DNA of 55,335 nt from Pseudomonadota bacterium (lineage in GTDB: Bacteria > Pseudomonadota > Gammaproteobacteria > Burkholderiales > Gallionellaceae), in assembly GCA_021821945.1 (NCBI GenBank), contig JAJZTF010000010.1:49787-105121 (forward strand), in the 5' to 3' direction. The notes under the pieces are model-generated. The model saw nothing but the letters and a program-made list of their open reading frames with translations, had not been told where the DNA came from and did no database searches. This document shows positions 33,825 through 43,641 of the stretch, piece by piece. Each line of letters starts with the position of its first letter. Positions within the stretch are counted from its first letter, which is position 1. Made by a program: the position numbers and the translations under genes.

Positions 33825-33933
33825 TGCGGGTAATGGCGGGTAACTCTCTACCTTTCCTGAGAAATATGGCAGAGAAAGTAATATTTATAAAGCTGGGTAG
33901 AAAATACCCCGCCATTACCCGCATCACCCGCAT
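33815..33933. repeat. 26-bp inverted repeat of iterons, candidate replication origin
   Basis: The left arm (33815-33840) runs through ATGCGGGTGATGCGGGTAAT then GGCGGG. Its exact reverse complement is at 33908-33933, separated by an AT-rich 67-bp spacer. Each arm contains three short direct units of the form CGGGT[A/G]A. The left arm spans the stop of the helicase gene. Iterons plus an AT-rich spacer beside the replication genes fit an origin; a hairpin terminator is less likely because the loop is long and there is no T-run. Confidence 0.6.
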
Positions 33934-34083
33934 CGATATCCCATACCTTCGCGCGGGTCCTCCGCCCGAATTTCCAGTCTGCGGGAGCGAAGACTCGCGA
34001 AAATTTTCCAGCTGCTGGCTTTTTTTCTAAGTGAAATATTCAATAAAATTAACTAACTAGGTGAAAATATTAAGGAAATTTAT

Positions 34084-34281
34084 ATGCATAACGAGGCAAA
34101 ATTTTTGACGCAAAAGAGTCCCGTCGATCTGCTCGGTTGCATCCCCAGCCATGCTGTCAAACTGGGTCCACAAGGACACCTGGTGCGCTCTCCTGATGGA
34201 ATGCTCATCGATATTGCCGCGGCCCTATCGCTGATTGTCTTTTTGGCGCGCACCCCGAGGGTGAGGAAGGGGCAGCAATGA
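34084..34281 (+). CDS. Small hypothetical protein
   Basis: 65 residues from ATG 34084, with AAGGAAAT upstream. No known domain; a short hydrophobic stretch (DIAAALSLIVFLA) lies near the C-terminus. It overlaps the next gene by 4 bp (ATGA), so they form one operon after the candidate origin. Confidence 0.6.
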   Translation: MHNEAKFLTQKSPVDLLGCIPSHAVKLGPQGHLVRSPDGMLIDIAAALSLIVFLARTPRVRKGQQ

Positions 34282-34517
34282 AAAAGCGCGCACGCTATTG
34301 CGAATGCTGCGGAGATCGATTCATACCATCCGGCGTTGCAAACAAGGGGATTTGCCAAGCATGCACGGATATTGCACTCATGATTATCCGTGTGTGTGGG
34401 GAAGAATATTTGACATCAGAATCGGTTTTATTCGCTCGTATGCGCGAGCGGCTAAAGCCACTTTACGCGGCATCGCCGCAACCACGGCCATCAGGCCACA
34501 ACGTTATGGAGGCTTAA
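34278..34517 (+). CDS. Small zinc-ribbon protein
   Basis: 79 residues. Two CxxC pairs (YCECCGDRFIPSG and ICQACTDIA) indicate a zinc-binding ribbon. A helical tail follows with FARMRERLKPLY. Its function is unknown; small zinc proteins in phage and satellite regions often act as transcriptional or replication modulators. It overlaps the preceding gene by 4 bp, and its stop is followed immediately by the repeat-protein start. Confidence 0.72.
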   Translation: MKKRARYCECCGDRFIPSGVANKGICQACTDIALMIIRVCGEEYLTSESVLFARMRERLKPLYAASPQPRPSGHNVMEA

Positions 34518-35141
34518 ATGCATTGCGCAACTCAAATACAAATTCCCCTTCTTCATTTGCTAAAAGCGTTACCAGAAGCGCCCCCAGGGACATTCATTGA
34601 CCCGCCAGAAGCACCAGAAGAGGCGCCCACAACAGGGACATTCATTGACCTACCAGAAGCACCGGAAGAGGCGTTCTCATGGACATTCATTGACCTACCA
34701 GAAGCACCAGAAAAGGCGTCTGCAGGGACATTCCTTGATCTGCTAGAAGCAACACCAGAGGCGTCTGCAGGGGCATTCACTGATCTGCTGGAAGCAACAC
34801 CACATGTGTCTGCAGTGACATTTGCAGGGTCATTCCTTGATCTGCTAGAAAAAACACCACAGCTGTATGCAAGGCCATTCTTTAATCCGCTAAAAGCAAC
34901 ATCTCTGCATCGTGCTGCTCCTGCTGCACACTTTATCGGACCCACAGTTACCTCGCCTTCTTCAGCCGAAACGGCGGTGTCCATCATCGCAGCAGGAGAA
35001 AAAGCACGGGGGCAAGGAGATCCACGTCGTGCTGTGGAACGTGTTGCTGACATGGTCAAACGTGCCCGATGCGACCGAACGGCTGCCAATGCAGCAGCCA
35101 TCATCCAGGCTGCGGCGAAGGCTCGCGGCGAAAACATTTAA
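34518..35141 (+). CDS. Tandem 15-residue repeat protein, function unknown
   Basis: 207 residues from ATG 34518, with GGAGG before it. Residues about 24-130 are seven degenerate repeats of the type GTFIDLPEAPEEA, drifting to GTFLDLLEATPEASA and FFNPLKATS. The C-terminal 70 residues are a separate helical, basic domain (IIAAGEKARGQGDPRRAVER, AANAAAIIQAAAKARG). I know no family with this pattern. The acidic/hydrophobic repeat could be a binding surface or decoy. A long antisense frame exists, but this strand has the ribosome site and matches the operon direction. Confidence 0.75.
   Translation: MHCATQIQIPLLHLLKALPEAPPGTFIDPPEAPEEAPTTGTFIDLPEAPEEAFSWTFIDLPEAPEKASAGTFLDLLEATPEASAGAFTDLLEATPHVSAVTFAGSFLDLLEKTPQLYARPFFNPLKATSLHRAAPAAHFIGPTVTSPSSAETAVSIIAAGEKARGQGDPRRAVERVADMVKRARCDRTAANAAAIIQAAAKARGENI
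34588..34920 (+). repeat. 45-bp tandem repeat array within the repeat protein gene
   Basis: Seven units, each with a CATTC anchor at 34591, 34639, 34684, 34729, 34774, 34831 and 34876. The spacing is 48, 45, 45, 45, 57 and 45 bp, all multiples of three, so the frame is kept. Copies near the 5' end are the most alike, suggesting ongoing expansion there. Confidence 0.85.
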
Positions 35142-35164
35142 TCATTTGAACACGGGAAAATATC

Positions 35165-35860
35165 ATGCACAAAAATGAACTAGCAAAATCCAGTGCGGCT
35201 CTCGCGGCTGCTACACAAACGCTTGCTCTCTTATTGGAGAGACACCAGCATTGTCAGAATGCAATAGATTGCGGTGCCGCGATCGAGTTGGAGCTTGAAG
35301 AGCTTCGAGGTAGCCGCAATAAGGCTGAAGCGGAAGCATTTTTGAAAGGTGCTGTAGTCGATGTGTCGGCGCTGGATAAGCAAATTTCCGCCATGGTGGA
35401 TAAATCTAAGGAGGCGCTGAAAAATGCACAGATTGCCAAGGCGGCAGCGGACTTGCTGCTGCCTCAGATAGAGAATGCCAAGGAAGCGATTGAGGCAGCG
35501 AAGGAAGAGCATGATGTCATATTGGGCGATACTGTTCAGAAGATTTTCACCGATGCAGAAGATGAGTACCACGACGCCGTGAACAAGCTGAAAATCGCCC
35601 TAGCGCGAATGGGGGGCACCGCTCTCTTGCTGAGAAAATTAGTTGGTGCTGGACGAGTAAACACGGTCGAGAGCATCATCGATTCGCTGGGGGGTAATGG
35701 CACCGGAATATACTCTCGAAATGGTCTTGTCGTGAAGAGTGGAAAAGACGGAACTTATGGGATCGATACCTCTCTTTGTGTGGGCCATTTAAGAGCTGAG
35801 ATTAATGCAGCAGCATGCGAAATCGGTGCCGAGCTGGCTAGGCGCGGCGCATCGCTTTGA
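35165..35860 (+). CDS. Coiled-coil protein, unknown function
   Basis: 231 residues. A long helical, mostly coiled-coil region spans about 15-160 (for example LLPQIENAKEAIEAAKEEHD and DEYHDAVNKLKIALARMGG). A short C-terminal module with DGTYGIDTSLCVGHLRAEIN follows. It is located between the repeat protein and the tail-type gene. A virion, tail-assembly or scaffolding role is possible from context only. Confidence 0.65.
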   Translation: MHKNELAKSSAALAAATQTLALLLERHQHCQNAIDCGAAIELELEELRGSRNKAEAEAFLKGAVVDVSALDKQISAMVDKSKEALKNAQIAKAAADLLLPQIENAKEAIEAAKEEHDVILGDTVQKIFTDAEDEYHDAVNKLKIALARMGGTALLLRKLVGAGRVNTVESIIDSLGGNGTGIYSRNGLVVKSGKDGTYGIDTSLCVGHLRAEINAAACEIGAELARRGASL

Positions 35861-35875
35861 TGAAAGGAGATAAGC

Positions 35876-36247
35876 ATGTATTTAGCGGCAAGGCATCTTA
35901 AGACTTGTTCTAATCGATCGGAGGCGTTGGCGGTAATTTCACTGCTCGATGGGGTAAAGGTAGTCGCAATGAGCGATGATGGCCGTGGTTCAGGAGTTGA
36001 GTTGTTGGATGTGGAAACAAATACCAGAGGAAATATTCAACGCCTGCATATCATCTTGGTGACAAGAGCTGCAGGCGTGGATATCTGCGCGGCCTCCGGA
36101 CTGCATCTGTCAGCCACGGCAGAAGGCGCGCGGCTGGCCTTTGCTGACGGATGCATTGACCAGATTATCGATGATGACTCTGAGCGGCCTGTGGCTTGTT
36201 ACATTTTCCAATTCAATTATGGGGGAGACGCGCATGCTTTCCATTAA
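35876..36247 (+). CDS. Hypothetical protein preceding the tail gene
   Basis: 123 residues from ATG 35876, after GAAAGGAGATAAGC, a strong ribosome site. No recognised domain. It seems to be a compact alpha/beta protein (EALAVISLLDGVKVVAMSDD, IQRLHIILVTRAAGVDICAA). It overlaps the start of the tail-type gene by 14 bp, so the two are translated together. Confidence 0.65.
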   Translation: MYLAARHLKTCSNRSEALAVISLLDGVKVVAMSDDGRGSGVELLDVETNTRGNIQRLHIILVTRAAGVDICAASGLHLSATAEGARLAFADGCIDQIIDDDSERPVACYIFQFNYGGDAHAFH

Positions 36248-36830
36248 GATAGAATCAAATGTCAATGACATCGTGGCTTCCCTGAACAAGTATGTCGGCG
36301 ACCAACAGAAAGCTGTTGTCCGGGCTCTCAACAAGACGGCAATCTCAGCAAGGGCTTCTGCTTCTCAGGAAGTGCGCGCCGCCGGATACAACATCAAGGC
36401 TTCAGCGATTAAGAGAAGCTTCTCAATCCAGAAAGCTTCAACTGGCAACCTGGTTGTTGTTTTGAAGTCTACCGGGCGTCCGATTGCCCTGATTAACTAC
36501 GACGCCCGGCAAACGGGATCAGGCGTGTCATTCAGCGTGAAAGGAGCGCGCCAAACCTTGCGCCATGCTTTTATTCGGACGATGAGCAACGGCCATATTG
36601 GGGTGTTTGAAAGAACCGGCGCGGCTCTCGACAAAGGAGCAAAGGGCAGAAAGGTAGGAAAACGCGGCAAACCAATCAGAGCGAATTTGCCGATCCGTGA
36701 ATTGTTTGGCCCATCGATCCCGATGGCGTTAAGCAATTCAGCGGTTGAGGAAGCAATTATGCGGAAGATCAGGGAATATTTTCCCAAGGTGCTCGCGTCA
36801 GAACTGAACTATATCAGCTTGAAGAGTTGA
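36234..36830 (+). CDS. Phage minor tail protein Z-like protein
   Basis: 198 residues from ATG 36234, with GGGGGAG upstream. The sequence fits the lambda-type minor tail protein Z family: AVVRALNKTAISARASASQE, YNIKASAIKRSFSIQKAS and a basic, glycine-rich central region. In phages this protein acts at tail tip completion. Here it is the only recognisable virion gene in the element and its last gene, just before the terminator. It could let a satellite modify helper-phage tails, or be a leftover of a prophage. Confidence 0.8.
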   Translation: MLSIKIESNVNDIVASLNKYVGDQQKAVVRALNKTAISARASASQEVRAAGYNIKASAIKRSFSIQKASTGNLVVVLKSTGRPIALINYDARQTGSGVSFSVKGARQTLRHAFIRTMSNGHIGVFERTGAALDKGAKGRKVGKRGKPIRANLPIRELFGPSIPMALSNSAVEEAIMRKIREYFPKVLASELNYISLKS

Positions 36831-36856
36831 TGCTCGCTCAATAGGCTCGCACGATT

Positions 36857-36881
36857 ACCCGCCCTGGTGGCGGGTTTTTTT
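36857..36881 (+). terminator. Rho-independent terminator at the end of the element operon
   Basis: ACCCGCC-CTGGT-GGCGGGT followed by a T-run, 27 bp after the tail gene stop. Confidence 0.92.
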
Positions 36882-36915
36882 CGTATGCAATCTATCGCGC
36901 TCGAAAAAACACGTA

Positions 36916-36939
36916 TGAGACAAATCTGAGACAAGCTGA
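36916..36939 (+). repeat. Right arm-type repeat of the element
   Basis: TGAGACAAATC-TGAGACAAGCT-GA, matching 28119-28142 with one difference and in the same orientation, 42 bp before the tRNA-Glu 3' end. A candidate integrase arm site. Confidence 0.65.
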
Positions 36940-36980
36940 AAATAAAAATGGCCTGCATCTCTGCAAGCCATTGATTTATA

Positions 36981-37056
36981 TGGCGTCCCCAACGAGATTC
37001 GAACTCGTGTTACCGCCGTGAAAGGGCGATGTCCTAGGCCTCTAGACGATGGGGAC
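36981..37056 (-). tRNA. tRNA-Glu (UUC), rebuilt by the integrated element
   Basis: The minus-strand 76-nt cloverleaf starts GTCCCCATCGTCTAGAGGCC and has anticodon loop CTTTCAC (anticodon UUC). The T-arm is CGAG-TTCGAAT-CTCG and the encoded 3' end is CCA. The 5' part is the host's; the 3' part from the anticodon loop onward comes from the element. It lies 7 bp after tRNA-Ala and shares its promoter. The terminator is displaced 9 kb away. Confidence 0.95.
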
Positions 37057-37063
37057 CTAGTAT

Positions 37064-37139
<76 letters not shown>

Positions 37140-37158
37140 TTACCTCGAAAGAGCGCGC

Positions 37159-37187
37159 ATTATAGGGATGCGCCTCATGCTTGTAAA
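37159..37187 (-). promoter_or_regulatory. Strong sigma-70 promoter of the tRNA operon
   Basis: On the minus strand TTTACA (37182-37187), a 17-bp spacer and TATAAT (37159-37164), followed by a GCGCGC discriminator typical of growth-rate-controlled stable RNA promoters. Confidence 0.85.
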
Positions 37188-37205
37188 GCCAATTCGCAAA
37201 AAAAA

Positions 37206-38597
37206 TTACAGATATCGATTCATGCGTGCGAGCACCGTCTCGCGATCGAACAAGGCCATCACGGCATCGACCGAAGGCGTCTGCGTCTGGCCCACCAGCA
37301 TCACCCGCAGCGGCATCGCGATCTTGGGCATCTTGAGCTGATGGGCGGCCAGCATTTCCTTGATCAGCGAGGCCAGATGAGGGGCTTCCCATTCGACATG
37401 TTTTAACCGCTCGAAGAGTTCGCGCAGCACAGGCATCACTTCGGGAACCAGGTGTTCATCGATCAGATGCTGTTCCGCATGCACGTCGATGTAAAACACT
37501 TCCGCCTCATCGGCCAGTTCGATCAGGGTTGCCACGCGTCCCTTGTAGAGCGCGACCACGTCTTCCAGCCTGGGCTTTATTTTGAGCGCCACCCCGCGCG
37601 ACAGCAGATGTTTGCCGGTCAGCTCGGCAAGACGTGCGTTGTCGGCGAGCTTGATGTAGTGCTGGTTTAGCCAGCGCAGTTTCTCGGAATTGAATTGCGC
37701 CGCCGATTTGCTGATGTGCTCGAGATCGAACCACTCGACGAACTGCCGTATCGGGAAGACCTCTTCGTCGCCATGCGACCAGCCAAGGCGTGCCAGGTAA
37801 TTGACCAGCGCTTCGGGAAGGTAACCGTCCTCTTCATACTGCATCACGCTCACCGCGCCATGGCGCTTGGAAAGCCTCTCGCCGTCGCTGCCCAGTATCA
37901 TAGGCACGTGCGCATATTGCGGAAGGCTCGCACCCAGCGCCTTCAGGATGTTGATCTGGCGCGGCGTGTTGTTGACGTGATCGTCCCCTCTGATCACATG
38001 CGTGATGTCCATATCCAAATCGTCCACCACCACGCAGAAATTGTAGGTGGGTGTGCCATCAGGCCTTGCGATGATGAGGTCGTCGAGCTCGCTGTTTTCA
38101 AAGACGATGCGCCCCTTGACCATGTCGTCCCAGGCGGCGACACCGTGCGCGGGATTCTTGAAGCGGATCACGGGCTTGATCCCCTGAGGAACGTCGGGGA
38201 GCACCTTGCCCGGCTCCGGGCGCCAACGGCCATCGTAGCGCGGCTTCTCGCCTCTGGAGCGCATTGCCTCGCGCATCGCCTCCAGTTCTTCAGGCGTGGT
38301 ATAGCAATGATAGGCATGGCCCGAGGCCAGAAGCTGGGCCAGCACTTCCTTGTAGCGGTCCATGCGCTGCATCTGGTAGAACGGGCCCTCGTCGTAATCG
38401 AGGCTGAGCCATGACATGCCGTCCAGTATCGCCTGGACGGATGCTTCGGAGGAACGCTCAAGATCGGTGTCTTCTATCCTGAGTATGAAGCGGCCGCCCA
38501 GCCTTCTGGCATAGGCCCAGGAGAAGAGTGCGGTGCGCGCGCCGCCGATATGCAGGTATCCGGTCGGGCTGGGAGCAAAACGGGTGCGTATGGTCAT
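37206..38597 (-). CDS. gltX: Glutamyl-tRNA synthetase
   Basis: 463 residues, full length. Class I signature [20 protein letters not shown] at the N-terminus and the KMSKS-equivalent [14 protein letters not shown]-terminal anticodon-binding region follows. It charges tRNA-Glu, whose gene lies just downstream on the same strand behind its own promoter. The synthetase gene ends about 19 bp upstream of that promoter. Confidence 0.97.
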   Translation of the reverse strand: MTIRTRFAPSPTGYLHIGGARTALFSWAYARRLGGRFILRIEDTDLERSSEASVQAILDGMSWLSLDYDEGPFYQMQRMDRYKEVLAQLLASGHAYHCYTTPEELEAMREAMRSRGEKPRYDGRWRPEPGKVLPDVPQGIKPVIRFKNPAHGVAAWDDMVKGRIVFENSELDDLIIARPDGTPTYNFCVVVDDLDMDITHVIRGDDHVNNTPRQINILKALGASLPQYAHVPMILGSDGERLSKRHGAVSVMQYEEDGYLPEALVNYLARLGWSHGDEEVFPIRQFVEWFDLEHISKSAAQFNSEKLRWLNQHYIKLADNARLAELTGKHLLSRGVALKIKPRLEDVVALYKGRVATLIELADEAEVFYIDVHAEQHLIDEHLVPEVMPVLRELFERLKHVEWEAPHLASLIKEMLAAHQLKMPKIAMPLRVMLVGQTQTPSVDAVMALFDRETVLARMNRYL

Positions 38598-38665
38598 GAA
38601 TTCGATGTGCCGGCAAAAGCCCTATTCTACGAAGTTTGGCCGAAGCATGCACCAGGAAATTCGAT

Positions 38666-41380
<2,715 letters not shown>

Positions 41381-41389
41381 GTCGTCACC

Positions 41390-41818
41390 CTATGGCACGA
41401 GAACGGCCTTCACGCTGTGGTTCAGCGCGCTGCTGTCTATGTAACCGATCGCATCAGGATTGTCGGCTATGGTCTTGACGACAGCCTTGTCGCCGACGAT
41501 CAGCTTGGGAGGCCGCCCTTCCCCGGTGAAGATGATCTTCGCCCAGTATGCGGCAAGCTGGGAGGCATCCTTGTGCACCACTTTTTCATAAAACTCGTCC
41601 CTGACCGGACTTCCCAGCTGCTGATCTATCGGATAGGCCGGCTTGTGATTCGGAAAGGTTGAACTCTTGCCCAGGAAGATCTTGGATACCTGGTCGGCAG
41701 ACAGGCTCGTGATGGGGCTTTTTGCCGAAACGATCACCACCACATCGGCATAGGCGGCATTGACGAAAACCAGCGCCAAAAGTGCCAAGGCCCGCCTGAT
41801 CAGATTGCATTTCAACAT
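41390..41818 (-). CDS. PstS-like small periplasmic substrate-binding protein
   Basis: 142 residues with a signal peptide (NLIRRALALLALVFVNAAYA). The rest resembles one lobe of phosphate-type binding proteins: ADVVVIVSAKSPITSLSADQ, then VSKIFLGKSSTFPNHKPAYP and DNPDAIGYIDSSALN. It is much shorter than a true PstS, so it is probably a sensory accessory rather than a transporter subunit. It is encoded between a porin and a hybrid kinase, a recurring arrangement in which the binding protein presents a ligand to the kinase. The ligand is unknown. Confidence 0.85.
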   Translation of the reverse strand: MLKCNLIRRALALLALVFVNAAYADVVVIVSAKSPITSLSADQVSKIFLGKSSTFPNHKPAYPIDQQLGSPVRDEFYEKVVHKDASQLAAYWAKIIFTGEGRPPKLIVGDKAVVKTIADNPDAIGYIDSSALNHSVKAVLVP

Positions 41819-41832
41819 GTATGGACTCGCGG

Positions 41833-42975
41833 CTAGAATACGAAATCGACAACCGCCGAAATCACATGGAAGGTCTTTCCGGAAAGCGATACGTTGTCCG
41901 GTATGTTGACCAGATAGCCAGTCGAGTTGTTTCCCAGCGTGATGTGCAGATACTGCATCTTCAAGTCGAAATTCTTCATGAAGTCCCAGCGTACCCCCAC
42001 GCTGTTGGATTTCTGGGCCATGTTGAGATAGGGAAGCGCATTGTCATAGGCCGAGGCCGCGCTGCTCTGGCTGTGCATCAGATAGGGCGTGAACCGATCG
42101 ATGCGATATCCTACACTTGCATACATCGCATTGGTCTTGTACTGGGTGCGATCCTGCAGCCATTCCGACTTGAAAAACCAGCTGCCAGGATCATAGCTCA
42201 GGCCTGCGGTCAGATCGCTGGCGGCCACCCATACGCCGTTCAGGCCCGCAAGCTCTGACTGGGTCGACGTGTCGCGGGTCTGATAGCCAAGATGGAAAGT
42301 CGCCTGCCCAAAGTCGAGGTTGTCGAAAATCCCGCGCATGTTCTTGGAATTGACGATGCCGGCAGCGGTCTCCGTGGTGTTCTGCCCCGCGATCAGTTTC
42401 ACGGTGTTTTCCGCTTCCCCCATTGAAAAATGGTATATCGCGTTTACCCCATCCACGCTCATGGTGGGCATCTGCTGGTACAGCTCGAACGGCGTGTGCA
42501 CCCATACGAAGCTGTAACCCACATCGTGGTTCTCGGAATCCATGAAGGTCGGCAGGGCGAAACGCCCCACCTTGATGTCGAGATCGGGCGTAAAGGCGTA
42601 CTTTACGTTTGCCCATTCGACTTCCGGCCGGTAGTTGCCGTTTGCGTTGTATTCGGAAATGACCTGGAATATTGCCGTAAGGTCGGGTGTGAAGGTCGCA
42701 TTCACATGCGCTGCGATCAGGGTGTTGTTGCTAGGCGAAAGGTAGCCGCTTCGGCCCGCACCCGTTGGCATGGGCGCATCAAGCGCGAAATCCGCTGAAT
42801 TCAGGCTCGCATGGGTTGCGCCCACGGTGCCGTAGCTGCCGAATTCGAACATCGTCTGATCGGTCACTGCAGAGACTTCTGTATTGTCCGGCGAAACGCC
42901 GTTCTGATCGGCCATTGCCACGGAAATGCCCGCACTCGACGACAAAAGCAGTGCGAGGCAAAATTTTTTCAGCAT
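41833..42975 (-). CDS. Outer-membrane porin-like beta-barrel protein
   Basis: 380 residues from ATG 42975, with GAGG upstream; a longer in-frame extension to 43047 lacks a signal peptide. The N-terminal signal is LKKFCLALLLSSSAGISVAM. The mature protein has alternating beta strands typical of barrels (FGSYGTVGATHASL, LDIKVGRFALPTFMDSEN, AMYASVGYRIDRFTPYLM) and ends in AVVDFVF with a C-terminal Phe. It probably forms a porin. It is the first gene of the porin/PstS-like/hybrid-kinase operon. Confidence 0.86.
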   Translation of the reverse strand: MLKKFCLALLLSSSAGISVAMADQNGVSPDNTEVSAVTDQTMFEFGSYGTVGATHASLNSADFALDAPMPTGAGRSGYLSPSNNTLIAAHVNATFTPDLTAIFQVISEYNANGNYRPEVEWANVKYAFTPDLDIKVGRFALPTFMDSENHDVGYSFVWVHTPFELYQQMPTMSVDGVNAIYHFSMGEAENTVKLIAGQNTTETAAGIVNSKNMRGIFDNLDFGQATFHLGYQTRDTSTQSELAGLNGVWVAASDLTAGLSYDPGSWFFKSEWLQDRTQYKTNAMYASVGYRIDRFTPYLMHSQSSAASAYDNALPYLNMAQKSNSVGVRWDFMKNFDLKMQYLHITLGNNSTGYLVNIPDNVSLSGKTFHVISAVVDFVF

Positions 42976-43049
42976 ACAGTCATCCTCAGTGTAACCAAGA
43001 CCGTCGAGAATTTTGATTCCAGGACGGCAAAACAGGCGCAACCGCATTG

Positions 43050-43055
43050 TATAAT
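43050..43055 (+). promoter_or_regulatory. Candidate -10 box of the response regulator gene
   Basis: TATAAT in the divergent gap between the porin operon and the response regulator, 72 bp before its start. No good -35 match. Confidence 0.35.
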
Positions 43056-43127
43056 GCTTGCAATTGTCCCACGGCCGGTTCAGGGCTCGGGCAGCTGATC
43101 ATAGCGCATAATTGTAAGGAGAACAAA

Positions 43128-43637
43128 ATGGATGAAGAGACCGCGGCATCAGCACGTCCGACCGTGATGGTGGTCGATGATGCGGATATCAACCTGATGA
43201 TCATGAAGTCTGTGCTTGAAAAGGATTATTCCTTGAAGCTCTTCAAGCAGGCGAAGGAGGCCCTGGATTATGCGTTTGCAAATCCGCCCGATCTCATTCT
43301 GCTCGACATCATGATGCCCGAGATCGATGGTTTCGAGGCATGTCGCCGCCTGAAGGCGGATCCGCGGCTGGCTGACATACCGGTGATCTTCATCACCGCC
43401 AAGAACGAGGACGAATACGAGGAACAGGGGTTCTCGATAGGCGCATCCGATTTCATACACAAGCCGATCAATGCGCCGATACTGCTCGCGCGCGTCAGGA
43501 CCCACCTCAAGATAAAACTGGTGATGGATTATCTGAAGAGCGAAAACGCGCGCCTCCACGACAGCAAGAAGCCCTCCTCGCCCGAGCTTCTCAAGGTGAT
43601 CAAGCTCTTGTGGGAGAGCCCTTTCATCAAGTTCTAG
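43128..43637 (+). CDS. Single receiver-domain response regulator
   Basis: 169 residues from ATG 43128, preceded by AAGGAG. The receiver domain spans 12-130, with acidic DD in MVVDDADINLMIM, phosphoacceptor Asp in LILLDIMMPEIDGFEA and Lys in IHKPINAP. A short C-terminal helical tail follows with no DNA-binding domain. It is divergent from the porin/hybrid-kinase operon, so it may be the terminal phosphate acceptor of that kinase, acting by protein contact. Confidence 0.9.
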   Translation: MDEETAASARPTVMVVDDADINLMIMKSVLEKDYSLKLFKQAKEALDYAFANPPDLILLDIMMPEIDGFEACRRLKADPRLADIPVIFITAKNEDEYEEQGFSIGASDFIHKPINAPILLARVRTHLKIKLVMDYLKSENARLHDSKKPSSPELLKVIKLLWESPFIKF

Positions 43638-43641
43638 GTCT

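Larger units (their letters stand above)
28003..37024 (+). mobile_element. 9-kb tRNA-Glu-integrated satellite-like element
   Basis: Bounded by the anticodon-loop core GTGAAAG (28003-28009 and 37018-37024) inside direct repeats of the tRNA-Glu 3' half. Integrase-site-like direct repeats lie near both ends. All genes run on the plus strand: integrase, S24-like fragment, small unknown, C4-like RNA, DNA-binding-like protein, AlpA-like regulator, TOPRIM primase, AAA+ helicase, candidate origin, two small proteins, repeat protein, two unknowns and minor tail protein Z. No capsid, portal, terminase, relaxase or conjugation gene is visible. The best reading is a phage satellite or replicating island. 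A decayed prophage is the main alternative. Confidence 0.85.

Noticed and set aside
33815..34030. Small plus-strand frame starting at the inverted repeat
   Set aside because: It reads through the iteron arms, has no ribosome site and has no domain. The DNA structure explains the sequence better.
34588..34920. Repeat array considered as CRISPR
   Set aside because: The units are protein-coding, differ throughout, have no constant-repeat and unique-spacer pattern, and no cas genes are near.
34553..35137. 194-codon minus-strand frame with its own SGASGRSMNVP-like repeats
   Set aside because: The repeats are only the other reading of the 45-bp array. The plus frame has a strong ribosome site and fits the operon direction.
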